Source of the DNA: Rothia sp. (in: high G+C Gram-positive bacteria)
GTDB lineage: Bacteria; Actinomycetota; Actinomycetes; Actinomycetales; Micrococcaceae
Length of the DNA stretch: 64,000 nt
Reading direction: 5' to 3'
Assembly (NCBI GenBank): GCA_030529845.1
Contig: JAUMWB010000001.1
Span: 434,001-498,000 of the forward strand
Part shown: positions 8,969 through 19,337 of the stretch, piece by piece
How the letters are laid out: every line of letters starts with the position of its first letter
Numbering within the stretch: position 1 is the first letter of the stretch
Position numbers and translations under genes: made by a program
The notes under the pieces: model-generated
What the model saw: only the letters and a program-made list of their open reading frames with translations
What the model was told of the DNA's origin: nothing
Databases searched by the model: none

Positions 8969-9877
8969 CTAGAAAATAACGGCTGCCAGGGCCCCCAAAC
9001 CCGCATGGGCAGAGAGCACCGGAGGCAGGGGCGTTAGCACGGCCCCCGAGGCGATAGACCCCAGGGTCCGTTTAAACTCCCGCGCCTGCTCCTCATTGCC
9101 GCTGTAATGGATGGCAACCACCTGCCCCTGGCGGCGCAGCAGGTTGGCTGACTCCTTATCTTTCAAAGGCACGTCCAGGGGGAGCTCACCCGCCCGCTGA
9201 GCACTGGCCTGTTCGGTCAAAGCCGCAAGCCGTTCAATCGCCTTAGCAGTAGTTCGTGGACGCTCCACATAGTGCAACTTTCCATCGAGCACAGTAGCTA
9301 CAGGGCGAATTTGAAACATTTGCCCCACCATAGCCAGAGCGGGGCTGACACGTCCGCCCCGCTTGAGAGCGTCCAGGGTCGGGATAAAGAAAAAAAGCTC
9401 AGTAGCGGCACACAGCTCCTCAGCAAGAGCCGTCGCCTGCTCAACATTATGCTCGTGAGCTAGCAGGCGGTGTAGCCGCACCACCGGCTCCCCCAGGCCC
9501 ATTGCCAGGTTCAGAGAATCAACCACGACCACCGGTATATCAACAATTTGGGCAGCCACCCGAGCCGCGTCGCAGGTACCCGATAGGTGACCCGACAGGT
9601 GTACCGAAATAATCGCTGAGTAGCCCTGGGCTGCCAACTGCTCATACACGTCAGCCAGGGCCCCCGGAGCCACCCCGGACGTCAGCACCTGCTCCCCCTG
9701 AACGTGGGCTAAAGTGATAGCGGAATCAACTTGATCGGCCGGTAGGTCATTTAAAGCTCGGTCGCCCACAGTTACAGGCAGCTCAACCAGACTAAACCCG
9801 CCCTCGGCCTTGAGCAGTTTAAGGGTGTGGGCGGGCAGAGCGGACGATGAATCGGTGACCAGGGCTATAGAACGCAC
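8969..9877 (-). CDS. DegV family fatty-acid-binding protein
   Basis: A 302-residue protein of the DegV family, whose members bind a fatty acid; in Firmicutes related FakB proteins present fatty acids to a kinase. Family signatures are the opening IALVTDSSSALP, the SVHLSGHLSGTCDAA loop near residue 95 and the PTLDALKRGGRVSPA stretch. The start is GTG. Downstream of leuS and its terminator, it is probably transcribed separately. No fakA-like kinase is in the window, so its physiological partner cannot be named here. Confidence 0.9.
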   Translation of the reverse strand: MRSIALVTDSSSALPAHTLKLLKAEGGFSLVELPVTVGDRALNDLPADQVDSAITLAHVQGEQVLTSGVAPGALADVYEQLAAQGYSAIISVHLSGHLSGTCDAARVAAQIVDIPVVVVDSLNLAMGLGEPVVRLHRLLAHEHNVEQATALAEELCAATELFFFIPTLDALKRGGRVSPALAMVGQMFQIRPVATVLDGKLHYVERPRTTAKAIERLAALTEQASAQRAGELPLDVPLKDKESANLLRRQGQVVAIHYSGNEEQAREFKRTLGSIASGAVLTPLPPVLSAHAGLGALAAVIF

Positions 9878-9943
9878 CTAACCACTCTACCGCCTTGCCT
9901 GCTACTTGGGGTGATACAGCCCATAACGAGTCTTCAGAGATAG

Positions 9944-9984
9944 AAAAATCGGGTGCCCCTCGCTACGGAGGAGCACCCGATTTT
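9944..9984 (-). terminator. Rho-independent terminator after leuS
   Basis: AAAATCGGGTGC (9945-9956) pairs with GCACCCGATTTT (9973-9984). A one-base mismatch and a further CCTC/GAGG pairing extend the stem. The A/T ends give U runs in both directions, but leuS on the minus strand is the gene that needs it. Confidence 0.85.
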
Positions 9985-9996
9985 ACCGTGAGCCTA

Positions 9997-12492
9997 CTAG
10001 ATAACGATGTTGACCAGCTTGGGAGCTCGTACAATCACCTTGCGTACCTCAGCATCGCCCAGGGCTCGCTGAACGGCCTCTGATCCCAGAGCCAAAGCCT
10101 CTAGATCGGCTTCAGAAATATCCTTAGAGACCTCTAGGCGGTCCTTGACCTTACCCTTGACCTGCACAATCGCGGTGACGGTATCGTCTACCAGCTGGGC
10201 CGGATCAACCTCGGGCCAGCCCGCAGTCAGAACAGGGGAATCGTGCCCCAGCAGATGCCAGGCGTCCTCGGCGGTGTAGGGAGCGTAGAGTGAGAGCAAG
10301 ATAGCGATAGCTTCGGCAGCCTCGCGGACGGCGGGGTCGGCTGCACCTGCACCGGAGTCAATGACCTTGCGGGTAGCGTTGACCAGCTCCATGGTCTTGG
10401 CCACGGCAACGTTAAACTTGCCGTTTTCGACCAGGGAGTCAACGTCGTGAATGGTGCGATGGACCAGCTTGTGCAGGGTAGCGTCGCCGCTTGCGCCGTC
10501 CGCCCCCACCTCGCTGGTGACGTCCTGGGCAACGCGCCAGGCGCGGGCCAGAAACTTCTGCATACCTGCGGGGGAAACGTCGGCCCAGTCGACATCGTCC
10601 TCGGGCGGGGAGGCAAAGACCATGACGGTACGGACGGCATCCACACCAAACTTATCGAGCTGCTGGCCCAAGTCGACGCCGTTGCCCAGAGACTTAGACA
10701 TGGCCTTACCCTGGTTGAGCACCTGCCCCTGGTTCATCAGAGCCTTGAAGGGTTCAGAATGTTCAATCAGGCCCAGGTCGCGGATGACCTTGGTGAAGAA
10801 GCGGGCGTAGAGCAGGTGCAGAATCGCGTGCTCAACGCCGCCGACGTACATGTCGACCTGGTTCCACTTCTTCATCTGCTCGGGGTCGAAAACAGCCTGG
10901 TCATAGTTGGGCGAGACGTAGCGCAGGAAGTACCAGGAGGAATCCACGAAGGTGTCCATGGTGTCTGAGTCGCGCTTGGCGTCCTTGCCGCAGACGGGGC
11001 AGGCAACCGTGTTCCAGTCGGTGGCAGCAGCCAGGGGCGACTGACCCTTGGGTGCCAGGTCTTCACCGGCGAGGTTATCGGGCAGCAGGACGGGCAGCTG
11101 CTCTTCGGGTACCAGCTGTTCGCCGTGCTCTTCACAGTGGATAACGGGGATGGGGCACCCCCAGAAGCGCTGACGGGACAGCAGCCAGTCTCGCAGACGG
11201 AAGTTAACCTTGCCGGTGCCCACACCCTTCTCTTCAAGAATCTCAATAGCCTTGGCAATGCCGTCAGCCTTGTTCAGGCCATCCAGCGGGCCGGAGTTGA
11301 TGTGCACGCCATCGCCGGTGGTAGCGACGCCGGTTTCTGCCGGGTCGTCCTCACCGGTGTCGAGCACGGTGATGACGGGGATGTCGAACTTGCGGGCGAA
11401 ATCCAGGTCGCGCTGGTCGTGGGCTGGAACTGCCATCAGCGCACCGGTGCCGTAGTCGGCCAGGGCGTAATCTGAAGCCCACAGGGGTAGCTTGTCACCG
11501 GTCAGAGGGTTGATGGCGTAGCGACCCAGGAAGACACCGGTCTTCTCGCGGTCGGTGGACTGGCGGTCGATATCCGACAAAACCTTGATTTCTTCGCGGT
11601 AGGCTTCCAGGGCTTCCCGCTGCTCTTCGGTGACCATGTCAAGGGCCAAGTCTGCGTCGGCTGCCACGATGAAGAAGGTTGCGCCGTAAAGGGTATCGGG
11701 GCGGGTGGTGAAGACGTCTACGGTGGTGGCGGGCTTGTTGCCGGCAGCCTTAACCTCAAAAGTAACCTCGGCGCCCTCGGAGCGGCCGATCCAGTTGCGC
11801 TGCATAGCCAGCACACGGTCGGGCCAGTGGCCCTCCAGCTCCTTCATGTCGTCCAGCAGTTCCTGGGCGTAGTCGGTGATCTTGAAGTACCACTGGTTCA
11901 GAGATTTTTTGGTCACGGGGGTGTGGCAGCGTTCGCACTCGCCGTTGACAACCTGCTCGTTGGCCAGCACGGTCTGGTCCTTGGGGCACCAGTTGACCTG
12001 GGAGTACTTACGGTAGGCCAGGCCCTTCTTATAGAACTGCTGGAAGAGCCACTGGGTCCACTTGTAGTACTCGGGGTCAGAGGTGTGCAGGCGGCGGGAC
12101 CAGTCGGTCATAATGCCGTAGCGCTTGAAAGAACCGGCCTGGGTCTCGATGTTCTTGTAGGTCCACTCTTTGGGGTGGGTGTTGTTCTTGATGGCTGCGT
12201 TTTCTGCGGGCAGGCCGAAGGAGTCCCAGCCGATGGGGTGCAGCACATCGTAGCCCTTCTGCTTCCAGAAGCGGGCGGTGACGTCGCCAATGGCGAAGGC
12301 CTCGGCGTGGCCCATGTGGAGGTCGCCGGAGGGGTAGGGGAACATGTCCGCTACGTAGCGGGTTTCCTTGCCTTCTTCGTTGGTGGGTTCAAAAACCTTG
12401 GTTTCTTCCCAGTAGGGCTGCCACTTGGCTTCCATGGAGCGGAAGTCCCAGGTGGTTTCGTTCTGTTCGGTAGGTTCTACCTCAGCAGTCAC
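9997..12492 (-). CDS. leuS: Leucyl-tRNA synthetase
   Basis: A class I aminoacyl-tRNA synthetase of about 831 residues that charges tRNA-Leu and edits mischarged products. Visible are the HIGH-type motif HMGHAEA, the CP1 editing domain with the [13 protein letters not shown] threonine-rich loop, a Cys-containing insertion (ACPVCGKD) and the KMSKS motif [11 protein letters not shown] prefer the GTG at 12492, which has AGGA 8 bases upstream. A longer version from the TTG at 12555 is possible, but a TACACT -10 box at 12569-12574 would put the transcription start too close for its own AGGAAG to be in the message. No T-box leader is seen. Confidence 0.96.
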   Translation of the reverse strand: MTAEVEPTEQNETTWDFRSMEAKWQPYWEETKVFEPTNEEGKETRYVADMFPYPSGDLHMGHAEAFAIGDVTARFWKQKGYDVLHPIGWDSFGLPAENAAIKNNTHPKEWTYKNIETQAGSFKRYGIMTDWSRRLHTSDPEYYKWTQWLFQQFYKKGLAYRKYSQVNWCPKDQTVLANEQVVNGECERCHTPVTKKSLNQWYFKITDYAQELLDDMKELEGHWPDRVLAMQRNWIGRSEGAEVTFEVKAAGNKPATTVDVFTTRPDTLYGATFFIVAADADLALDMVTEEQREALEAYREEIKVLSDIDRQSTDREKTGVFLGRYAINPLTGDKLPLWASDYALADYGTGALMAVPAHDQRDLDFARKFDIPVITVLDTGEDDPAETGVATTGDGVHINSGPLDGLNKADGIAKAIEILEEKGVGTGKVNFRLRDWLLSRQRFWGCPIPVIHCEEHGEQLVPEEQLPVLLPDNLAGEDLAPKGQSPLAAATDWNTVACPVCGKDAKRDSDTMDTFVDSSWYFLRYVSPNYDQAVFDPEQMKKWNQVDMYVGGVEHAILHLLYARFFTKVIRDLGLIEHSEPFKALMNQGQVLNQGKAMSKSLGNGVDLGQQLDKFGVDAVRTVMVFASPPEDDVDWADVSPAGMQKFLARAWRVAQDVTSEVGADGASGDATLHKLVHRTIHDVDSLVENGKFNVAVAKTMELVNATRKVIDSGAGAADPAVREAAEAIAILLSLYAPYTAEDAWHLLGHDSPVLTAGWPEVDPAQLVDDTVTAIVQVKGKVKDRLEVSKDISEADLEALALGSEAVQRALGDAEVRKVIVRAPKLVNIVI

Positions 12493-12568
12493 CGTGTTTC
12501 CTGTCTGTCGAGTGGTGCTTGCGCTTTTTGGGCGCGCACGAGTCTGAGCTGTCAATAGTTTGCTTCCT

Positions 12569-12642
12569 AGTGTACCGCGCTTGGGCCTGCTTTGCCCGGT
12601 GGCAGTTTGCCCACTGAGAAGTGGCCGGTGAGGCGGTACAGT
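12569..12642. promoter_or_regulatory. Divergent promoter region, leuS and alpha/beta hydrolase
   Basis: On the plus strand CTGAGA (12614-12619) and TACAGT (12637-12642) are separated by exactly 17 bases and lie 26 bases before the hydrolase ATG. On the minus strand TACACT (12574-12569) is a candidate leuS -10. The two -10 boxes sit in an 8-bp inverted repeat, TGTACCGC / GCGGTACA. Confidence 0.4.
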
Positions 12643-12668
12643 GGTGGGGGTAGAGAGAAGGAGTCAGG

Positions 12669-13586
12669 ATGTCTGCAAGCCCCCACCCTAGCGATGTGTT
12701 TGAGCCGGTACCTCGGCAGGTTCCTGCTGGGACTCGCCATGAGGGCTGGGTAGGCGGCACCTATAGTCGCTGGTGGGTGTATGGGAATCAGGACGCCGCA
12801 CCCCTGGTTTTGGTGCACGGGTTTAGGGGAGATCACCACGGCTTGGAAATCATTGCAGCCGGTCTGAAAGATTTTTGTGTCTATATTCCTGATTTACCGG
12901 GCTTCGGAAAAACGGCTCCGATTGAGGGCGCTGAGCACACGATGAGCACCTATGCTGCCTGGCTGGTTAGCTTTATCGAGACCGTTGTGGGCAGCCCGGT
13001 TCACCTGGTGGGCCATTCCTTCGGGTCGATTGTGAGCTCCTATACCGCCTTGGTGCGCCCCCACCTTATTGAGCGCTTAAGCCTGATTAACCCCATCTGC
13101 CAGCCTGCCCTTGAGGGCAATCAAAAGGTGATGAGCCGCCTGGCTGAGCTCTACTACGGTGCGGGGGCGGCGCTGCCTGCCCCCCTGGGCTTTGCCCTGC
13201 TGCGTTCTCGCTGGGTGACCAGACTCAGTAGCGAGTTCATGATGAAGAACCAAGACCCTAACTTGCGCCGGTTCATCAACGGCCAGCACGATGCCTACTT
13301 CGGTGCCTTTGCCTCCCGAGAGGCAGTACTAGAGGCCTACCGGTCTTCTATCAGTTCCACCGCAGCTGACTTCACCCCTGCCCTGCCCATGGCGGTTCAG
13401 CTGATCGTTGCAGAAAAGGACGACCTGGGCACCCTGGAACTCCAGCAGGCCATGGCACGTAAACTCCAGCAGGGGCGGCTTGATATCATTCCCGAGGTCG
13501 GCCATCTGATTCACTACGAGAGCCCCCTACGGGCTGCCTCTCTGATTGCTGACTTCCACGCCCAAGACCTGAAGGAGGGCAGATAG
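12669..13586 (+). CDS. Alpha/beta hydrolase of unknown substrate
   Basis: A 305-residue alpha/beta hydrolase. The oxyanion segment LVLVHGFRGDHHG is at residues ~42-54 and the nucleophile elbow GHSFGS (Ser ~121) follows VHLV. The acid is probably in the IVAEKDDLGT loop, and the catalytic His is in VGHLIHYE near the C-terminus. A helical cap lies between. No signal peptide is visible, so it is presumably cytoplasmic. AGAAGGAG lies 5 bases upstream of the ATG. It is followed by a glycosyltransferase gene with a single-base gap, so the two form a small operon. The substrate cannot be inferred from sequence alone. Confidence 0.88.
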   Translation: MSASPHPSDVFEPVPRQVPAGTRHEGWVGGTYSRWWVYGNQDAAPLVLVHGFRGDHHGLEIIAAGLKDFCVYIPDLPGFGKTAPIEGAEHTMSTYAAWLVSFIETVVGSPVHLVGHSFGSIVSSYTALVRPHLIERLSLINPICQPALEGNQKVMSRLAELYYGAGAALPAPLGFALLRSRWVTRLSSEFMMKNQDPNLRRFINGQHDAYFGAFASREAVLEAYRSSISSTAADFTPALPMAVQLIVAEKDDLGTLELQQAMARKLQQGRLDIIPEVGHLIHYESPLRAASLIADFHAQDLKEGR

Positions 13587-13587
13587 C

Positions 13588-14700
13588 ATGAAACTTTTTA
13601 TCGATGCCCGCTATACCCGCATCGGTTTTCACGACGGCATTAGCCGCTATACGGCGTCCTTGCTCTTTGCTCTCAAGGAGCTAGCGGACGCCGGCGACCG
13701 GCGTCTACCTCGCGGGCTGGAGCTCACCATTGTGATCAGTGATCAACGCCAGCTTGAGATGCTCCCAGACTTGCCCTACGTGCACATCTGCGCGCCGACG
13801 TCCGCCCTGGAACCCACCGCCGCCCTGCAGCTCAACCGTTACTCCCCCGACGTTGTCTTCTCACCCATGCAAACCATCGGGCTGGGTGGGCTGGGCAGGC
13901 AGTTCAAGCTGATTCTGACCCTGCACGATTTGATTTACTACTCCCATCCCACGCCGCCGGGCTTCCTCCCTCTGCCGGTGAGGCTGGGCTGGCGGGCCTT
14001 CCACACCACCTACGCGCCCCAGCGCTACCTGCTCAACCGGGCGGACGCCGTCGCTACGGTCTCGCAGACCACGGCGGCTTTGATACGGGAGCACAAGCTA
14101 ACTGACAAGTCGATAACGGTGATTCCTAACGCACCCCAGGCTGACAGTTTCATTAGCCAAGACCAGGCTCTTGAACTGGCCCCGCAGCGCACCAAGGACC
14201 TCATCTACATGGGTTCGTTCATGCCCTATAAAAATGTAGAAACCCTCGTGCAGGCTATGAGGTTCTTGCCGGACTACCGCCTGCACCTGCTCTCTAAGCT
14301 GGCTCCTGCCCGCCTGGCTGAGCTACAGACCCTAGCCGGTGAAAACGTAGTGTTCCACGGGGGAATCAGCGATGAAGACTACCGCCAGTTGCTACACACC
14401 GCCGCCGCCCTGCTCACCGCCTCTCGGGAGGAAGGCTATGGCCTGCCCGTGGTCGAAGCCCAGTCTGCTGGCTGCCCCGTGGTGCTCTCAGATATCCCGA
14501 TTTTCCGGGAGATAGCCCCCTCAGCCTGCTTTGCTGAGACTGGCTCCCCCTTCGCTTTTGCGCAGGCGGTCCACGACCTTGAGAACCCTCAGGTACAGCA
14601 GGACAGCATTATCAACGGACTTGAGGACGCGGCCCGCTACACCTGGCAGCACAGTGCCCTTAGCCTGCTGGAGTTGGCGTCTACCCTGCACCGACAGTAG
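13588..14700 (+). CDS. Glycosyltransferase, GT4-like (GT-B fold)
   Basis: A 370-residue glycosyltransferase. The N-terminal half contains FIDARYTRIGFHDGISRYT and LHDLIYYSHP. The C-terminal half has the nucleotide-sugar site: YMGSFMPYKNVETLVQA, then the EX7E-type motif EEGYGLPVVEAQSAG (residues ~280-294). Members of this group transfer sugars from activated donors to glycans, lipids or glycoproteins in the cytoplasm. It is coupled to the hydrolase upstream (GGAGGG ribosome site in that gene's last codons). The acceptor is unknown and no other glycan genes are nearby. Its terminator is embedded in the convergent priA gene. Confidence 0.88.
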   Translation: MKLFIDARYTRIGFHDGISRYTASLLFALKELADAGDRRLPRGLELTIVISDQRQLEMLPDLPYVHICAPTSALEPTAALQLNRYSPDVVFSPMQTIGLGGLGRQFKLILTLHDLIYYSHPTPPGFLPLPVRLGWRAFHTTYAPQRYLLNRADAVATVSQTTAALIREHKLTDKSITVIPNAPQADSFISQDQALELAPQRTKDLIYMGSFMPYKNVETLVQAMRFLPDYRLHLLSKLAPARLAELQTLAGENVVFHGGISDEDYRQLLHTAAALLTASREEGYGLPVVEAQSAGCPVVLSDIPIFREIAPSACFAETGSPFAFAQAVHDLENPQVQQDSIINGLEDAARYTWQHSALSLLELASTLHRQ

Positions 14701-14715
14701 ACCCGGGCTTGTGCC

Positions 14716-16800
14716 CTAGAGGATATCGAGCCCGTCGCAGCGTATCTGCACGGGCTCGCTCTTTTTCAGGGCGGCTAGTGAGGCCTTGGTGGCGCGCAGG
14801 TGGTGGGTGAGTTTGGCTCCCACAGCGTAGGGGAAGAAGATAATGGCGCGATAGAGCTCGCTGTCGGCTTCCCCCTCGTAGTAGCCGGTCGAGTCAGCCA
14901 GGGGCATGGGGCCGTTGACGCGAGCCTCATCGGGCAGGGTAATAGCCTCCAAAAAGACCTGTACCGCCCGTTCGCTCCCTGTAATGGCGGCGGTGCGGAC
15001 GGCCGGCGGCAAGCCGATTTCGGCTCGCTCATCCATCTCCCAGAGGGCAAAGCCCATGGGGTCCCAACGCACTAGGGCTTCAAGGGCAGCAGAGGGGCTG
15101 GCCGTGGTCACCACGCGCCCGCCCACGGCAAAGGAACGGACTAGGGCTGCCGCGTTCAACCAGCGCCGGAGGGCTGTTTCTGGTGCACGGAGAGAATCGA
15201 ACTGGAGCATCCGGTCAGCATCCAGGAGCAGGGCGGCAGCATAACCGCCTTCGGCTACCGGTTCGCCGCCGGGGGTGGCAATGACCAGGGCAGGTTCAGG
15301 GCGCACGCTAGTTTTAATGTTCTCTCCGCTGGAGGTAATCACCGGGACACCGGGGAAGGCGCGGCCGAGTTCTTCAGCTGTACGCAGGGCTCCCGCGATA
15401 CCGGTACGCCAGCGGTTGAAACCGCAGTCTAGGCAGTGCCAGTGGTGGGCGAGATGGCCGCACCAGCCGCATTGAGGGGCACTTCCACCAGCTGGCTGGG
15501 TGAGAGGGCCGCGGCAGTTATCGCAACGGGCGGGCATACGGCAACGTTGGCAGGACAGGGCCGGAATGTAGCCAGCGCGGGCAACTTGAATAAGGACGGG
15601 TCCGGTGGCTAGGGCATCCTTAGCTACGGCAAAAGCCTGATGGGGAATACGAGCGATGGCAGCCAAGGGGTCGCGGGCTAGCTGGTAGTCGTCGCCGGTG
15701 GGCATGACCCGGGGGGTGAATGACCTGACCAGGGCTCGATCTGCCCCTAGGAAGGTGGCCCAGCGGGTACGCACCAGCCGGGCAGCCTCGCTGGAGACAG
15801 AGTAGCCCATAAAAAGGGCTGCCGTCTTTTCCAGAGTTGCCCGGAGTAAGAGAACATCACGGGCTTGGCAATAGGGTGCCCTTTGTTCCACCAGGGAAGA
15901 ATCCCCGTCGTCCCAGCAGGCTACCAGCCCCAGGTTCGCTACGGGGGCGTAGGCAGCCGACCGGGTGCCGATGACAATGTGCACCTGACCGCTCTGGGCT
16001 TTGAGATAGTTGCGGTAGCGTGGTGTGGGCTTGTCGTTGGCGGTCAATCTCACGAAGGCGTCCGCCTCCACTAGCTCTTCCAGGGCAGCGGTGAGCCGAT
16101 CTAGGCTCTTGTGGTCGGGTACGATTGCCAGGGCTCCCCTACCCGTTGAGGCGGTTGCCACCAGCGCGGACGCCAGCAGCTGCTCCCAGCTGCGTTCCGG
16201 GTGGGAGGGCAACACAGCCATCACCGCTCGGGCCTGGTGCCCAGCGAGTAGGTCCTCGCAGAATTCAGTCCCCTGGACGTAGTCTGCAAAACCGGTGAGA
16301 TCAGGGCAGGCGGGTAGAGGCTGATCAGCAGGCTCTTCTATCTCTAGGAAGTCCTTTTCAACGCTGGCAACCCGCGGGGGTACTGCCAGGCGGAGTACAT
16401 CGGGCACTAGCCCGGCGTAGCGCTCGGCCAAAGCATCGGCCAGCTCAAAGACCTCAGGAGTGACGACCGGCAGGGGCGAAATTACCTTATGCAGGGGTAC
16501 AAGCCGGGCGGGGGCGTCCGAATGCTCTACGCGCTCCCGCAACCAGCCAGTCACCTCCCGTCCCCCGAATTTGACCCTCACCCGCACCCCGGGCTGAGCC
16601 TCTTCATCGAGAGCCGCTGGCACCCGGTAGTCGAAGAGGCGGTCTAGGTGGGGCACATGGGTGTCGATGTGCACCCGGGCAATCGGTAATTGCACTGCGG
16701 CGTCCTCGGCTGCTGTAGAGCCGACCAGGTGCGCATCGGGTATGTCGAATCCCTGCAACAAATCTGGTTGCAGGGATTCGGGGGTGGGTGCCGTTGTCAT
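14716..16800 (-). CDS. priA: Primosomal protein N' (PriA), helicase motifs not recognisable
   Basis: A 694-residue PriA homologue for replication restart. The N-terminal 3'-DNA-binding domain (VHIDTHVPHLDRLFDYRVP, residues ~42-60) and the zinc-binding region (CQRC, CDNC, CGWC, CLDC pairs) are clear. The ATPase motifs are not: no GxGSGKT Walker A is present, and DEEH is replaced by WDDGDSS. Actinobacterial PriA proteins are commonly described as lacking helicase motifs, so this is not decay. The annotated ATG has no Shine-Dalgarno. A GTG at codon 37, preceded by GAGG, is an alternative that would leave the inverted repeat in codons ~7-19 untranslated. Confidence 0.88.
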   Translation of the reverse strand: MTTAPTPESLQPDLLQGFDIPDAHLVGSTAAEDAAVQLPIARVHIDTHVPHLDRLFDYRVPAALDEEAQPGVRVRVKFGGREVTGWLRERVEHSDAPARLVPLHKVISPLPVVTPEVFELADALAERYAGLVPDVLRLAVPPRVASVEKDFLEIEEPADQPLPACPDLTGFADYVQGTEFCEDLLAGHQARAVMAVLPSHPERSWEQLLASALVATASTGRGALAIVPDHKSLDRLTAALEELVEADAFVRLTANDKPTPRYRNYLKAQSGQVHIVIGTRSAAYAPVANLGLVACWDDGDSSLVEQRAPYCQARDVLLLRATLEKTAALFMGYSVSSEAARLVRTRWATFLGADRALVRSFTPRVMPTGDDYQLARDPLAAIARIPHQAFAVAKDALATGPVLIQVARAGYIPALSCQRCRMPARCDNCRGPLTQPAGGSAPQCGWCGHLAHHWHCLDCGFNRWRTGIAGALRTAEELGRAFPGVPVITSSGENIKTSVRPEPALVIATPGGEPVAEGGYAAALLLDADRMLQFDSLRAPETALRRWLNAAALVRSFAVGGRVVTTASPSAALEALVRWDPMGFALWEMDERAEIGLPPAVRTAAITGSERAVQVFLEAITLPDEARVNGPMPLADSTGYYEGEADSELYRAIIFFPYAVGAKLTHHLRATKASLAALKKSEPVQIRCDGLDIL
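14727..14766 (+). terminator. Terminator of the glycosyltransferase gene, inside the 3' end of priA
   Basis: CGAGCCCGT (14727-14735) pairs with ACGGGCTCG (14750-14758); inner GCAG/CTGC extends the stem with one bulged C. A CTCTTTTTC tract follows on the plus strand. It lies within the last codons of convergent priA. Confidence 0.75.
16746..16780 (-). repeat. Perfect 14-bp inverted repeat at the start of priA
   Basis: CGAATCCCTGCAAC (16746-16759) and GTTGCAGGGATTCG (16767-16780) are exact reverse complements around a 7-base loop, 35 bases past the metK stop and before the conserved PriA core. There is no T run. It may be an intercistronic hairpin or a U-less terminator for metK; this is inference. 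Confidence 0.75.
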
Positions 16801-16814
16801 ACAGACATTTTAGC

Positions 16815-18020
16815 TTAGAGGCCTACGGCCGCCTTGAGTTCGCTCACACGGTTGGTGCGTTCCCAGGTGAACTCGCGGTCTTCACGTCCGAAGTGGCCGT
16901 TAGCTGCGGTCTTGGCGTAGATAGGACGGCGGAGCTCCAGGTCACGGATAATGGCCAACGGGCGCAGGTCAAAGACCTCACGGATAGCCTGTTCAATCTT
17001 GTAAATCTCAACCTTTTCGGTGCCAAAAGTTTCAACGTAGATACCCACGGGAGCAGCCTGGCCGATAGCGTAGGCAACCTGGACCTCTGCCCGGTCGGCA
17101 AGGCCGGCAGCAACGATGTTCTTGGCAACCCAGCGCATCGCGTAGGCAGCGGAGCGGTCTACCTTTGAAGGATCCTTGCCCGAGAAGGCGCCACCACCGT
17201 GGCGGGCCATGCCGCCGTAGGTATCCACAATAATCTTGCGTCCGGTCAGGCCAGCGTCACCTACAGGGCCACCCTGTACGAAGCGACCTGCGGGGTTGAT
17301 GATGAACTTAGCCTTGGACGAGTCAAAGTCGAAGCTGGCTAGAACAGGTTCAATTACGTACTGCTTGATATCGGCAGCAAGCTGGTCCAGGGCATAATCA
17401 GCGGTGTGCTGGGTTGAGACCACCACGGTATCGATCATGACGGGCTTGAAGTTCTCGTCGTAGCCCAGGGTTACCTGAGTCTTACCGTCGGGGCGAAGGT
17501 TGGGCAGGGTGCCATCCTTACGCACCTTAGTCAGCTGTTCAGCCAAGCGGTGAGCAACATAGATGGGAGCGGGCATAAGCACATCGGTCTCGTTTGTGGC
17601 GTAACCGAACATGATGCCCTGGTCGCCTGCGCCCTGGCGGTCCAGGTCGTCGCTTGCGGTCCCCTGGCGGGCTTCGAGGGAGTTGTAGACACCCGAATTG
17701 ATGTCGGGTGACTGCTCGCCAATCGAAACCGAAACGCCACAGAATTCGCCGTCGAAGCCGTGGGTTGAGGAGTTATAGCCGATGTTCAAGATGGTCTTAC
17801 GAACAATACTGGGAATATCAACGTAACCGTTAGTGGTTACCTCGCCAGCTACGTGGACCTGGCCGGTGGTTACCAGGGTCTCAACTGCCACGTTAGAGAG
17901 GGGGTCTACGGTCAGCAGGGCATCCAGAATAGAGTCCGAAATCTGGTCGCAGATCTTGTCGGGGTGGCCCTCGGTGACGGACTCACTGGTGAATAAACGA
18001 AGATGGGTATTTTCTGTCAC
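16815..18020 (-). CDS. metK: S-adenosylmethionine synthetase
   Basis: A 401-residue enzyme that makes SAM from methionine and ATP. The family signatures are present: [12 protein letters not shown] near residue 19, [12 protein letters not shown] near 131 and [19 protein letters not shown] near 277. The start is GTG, five bases after the coaBC stop, so it is co-transcribed with coaBC. That spacing leaves no room for a SAM riboswitch at this gene. priA follows on the same strand. Confidence 0.97.
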   Translation of the reverse strand: MTENTHLRLFTSESVTEGHPDKICDQISDSILDALLTVDPLSNVAVETLVTTGQVHVAGEVTTNGYVDIPSIVRKTILNIGYNSSTHGFDGEFCGVSVSIGEQSPDINSGVYNSLEARQGTASDDLDRQGAGDQGIMFGYATNETDVLMPAPIYVAHRLAEQLTKVRKDGTLPNLRPDGKTQVTLGYDENFKPVMIDTVVVSTQHTADYALDQLAADIKQYVIEPVLASFDFDSSKAKFIINPAGRFVQGGPVGDAGLTGRKIIVDTYGGMARHGGGAFSGKDPSKVDRSAAYAMRWVAKNIVAAGLADRAEVQVAYAIGQAAPVGIYVETFGTEKVEIYKIEQAIREVFDLRPLAIIRDLELRRPIYAKTAANGHFGREDREFTWERTNRVSELKAAVGL

Positions 18021-18025
18021 GGTTT

Positions 18026-19324
18026 TTACTGTACTTCTCTCGGCCCATCAGGGCTACTTGGTGAATGATTGTTGAATTCTTGCGCTATATGACGAAGCAT
18101 TGCGCGGGAGACGTCAAGCTTGCTGCCCTGCAGGCTTACCTCATGCCCGCCCTTACCCGATAGCAGGGTGATGGCATTATCCTCGGCTCCAAAGCCCTGG
18201 GTTTCGCTCACGGTGTTCACAGCCAGGTAGTCGCAGCCCTTGCGGGCCAGTTTAGCTCGGCCATACTCGAGCGGGCTGGTGGTGGAGTCCCCGGTTTCAG
18301 CAGCAAAACCAACGATAGTGTGGGGGCTCTGCTGGGGGTTGCTCTGGCGGTAGATCACAGCTTCTTTGAGGACGTCGGGGTTACGGACCAGCTGTATGAC
18401 GGGATCCTGGGCGGGATCGTCCGTCTTTTTAATCTTGGTACCAACGTAGTCAGCCGGCCTAAAGTCGGCTACCGCTGCCGTCATCATCAGGACGTCGGTG
18501 TCAGCCAGGTGCGCAAAGACAGCCTCACGCAGTTGAAGGGCACTCGATACCCGGGTAACCCTGTCTAGGTGACCCGGTATCTCAACTTCTACGTGGGCTG
18601 CAATAAGGTGAACCTTAGCGCCGAGTTCACTGGCTGCAGTAGCCAGTGCAATACCCTGCTTTCCCGAAGAGCGGTTGCCCAAGAACCGCACCGGGTCAAG
18701 CGCTTCACGGGTACCACCAGCCGTAATGAGTAGGCGCTGACCAGCCAGGGGCAGGTCACTGCCTCCTGTCGGTTGCCCCTCCCCTACGGCGTCCTGATTC
18801 CACCCCAAAAGCATTAAAGCCTGGGCATAGATATCTTCAGGTTCAGGCAGCCGACCGACACCGGAGTCTGGGCCGGTCAGACGGCCCACGGCAGGTTCAA
18901 TCACGCGGTAGCCAAATGACTTCAGGGTAGCAACATTTGCTTGGGTGGCCGGGTGCTCCCACATCTGAGTGTGCATAGCCGGTGCAAGAATTACCGGGGC
19001 ATGCGTGGTGAGCACTGTCGCGGTCAGTAGGTCATTTGCCCGCCCTGCTGCTAAACGGGCCATGAGGTCAGCCGTTGCCGGGGCAACAATAACAGCATCA
19101 GCCTCTTCAGCTTGGCGTACATGGTTGACCTCGGGAACCCGCTCAAAAACATCCACCGATACGGGGTTGCCACTCAGAGCTTCAAGGGTGGGCTGACCTA
19201 CAAATTTGAGGGCAGCTTCGGTGGGCACAGCAATAACCTCGTGCCCGGCTTTACCAAAAAGACGAAGGAGCATTGCCGCCTTATAGGCAGCAATGCCCCC
19301 TCCAATGCCAATAACAACTCGCAT
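18026..19324 (-). CDS. coaBC: Bifunctional phosphopantothenoylcysteine decarboxylase / synthase
   Basis: A 432-residue coenzyme A biosynthesis enzyme. The N-terminal flavoprotein (CoaC) has [11 protein letters not shown] at residues 6-16, the His of [21 protein letters not shown] and [13 protein letters not shown]. The C-terminal CoaB domain begins near residue 200 with [27 protein letters not shown] and binds CTP. It lies in a gmk-rpoZ-coaBC-metK-priA gene order that is widespread in actinobacteria. The ATG follows rpoZ by 13 bases. Confidence 0.96.
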   Translation of the reverse strand: MRVVIGIGGGIAAYKAAMLLRLFGKAGHEVIAVPTEAALKFVGQPTLEALSGNPVSVDVFERVPEVNHVRQAEEADAVIVAPATADLMARLAAGRANDLLTATVLTTHAPVILAPAMHTQMWEHPATQANVATLKSFGYRVIEPAVGRLTGPDSGVGRLPEPEDIYAQALMLLGWNQDAVGEGQPTGGSDLPLAGQRLLITAGGTREALDPVRFLGNRSSGKQGIALATAASELGAKVHLIAAHVEVEIPGHLDRVTRVSSALQLREAVFAHLADTDVLMMTAAVADFRPADYVGTKIKKTDDPAQDPVIQLVRNPDVLKEAVIYRQSNPQQSPHTIVGFAAETGDSTTSPLEYGRAKLARKGCDYLAVNTVSETQGFGAEDNAITLLSGKGGHEVSLQGSKLDVSRAMLRHIAQEFNNHSPSSPDGPREVQ

Positions 19325-19337
19325 GAGCTACTGCAGA

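Noticed and set aside
12493..12668. Possible T-box leader for leuS (and likewise alaS, aspS, hisS)
   Set aside because: The upstream gaps are short and show no specifier stem, T-box sequence or terminator/antiterminator pair.
14716..16800. priA as a decayed helicase gene
   Set aside because: Missing Walker motifs are the norm for actinobacterial PriA; the frame is intact and the zinc-binding cysteines are conserved.
18021..18025. Possible SAM riboswitch at metK
   Set aside because: Only five bases separate coaBC and metK, leaving no room for one.
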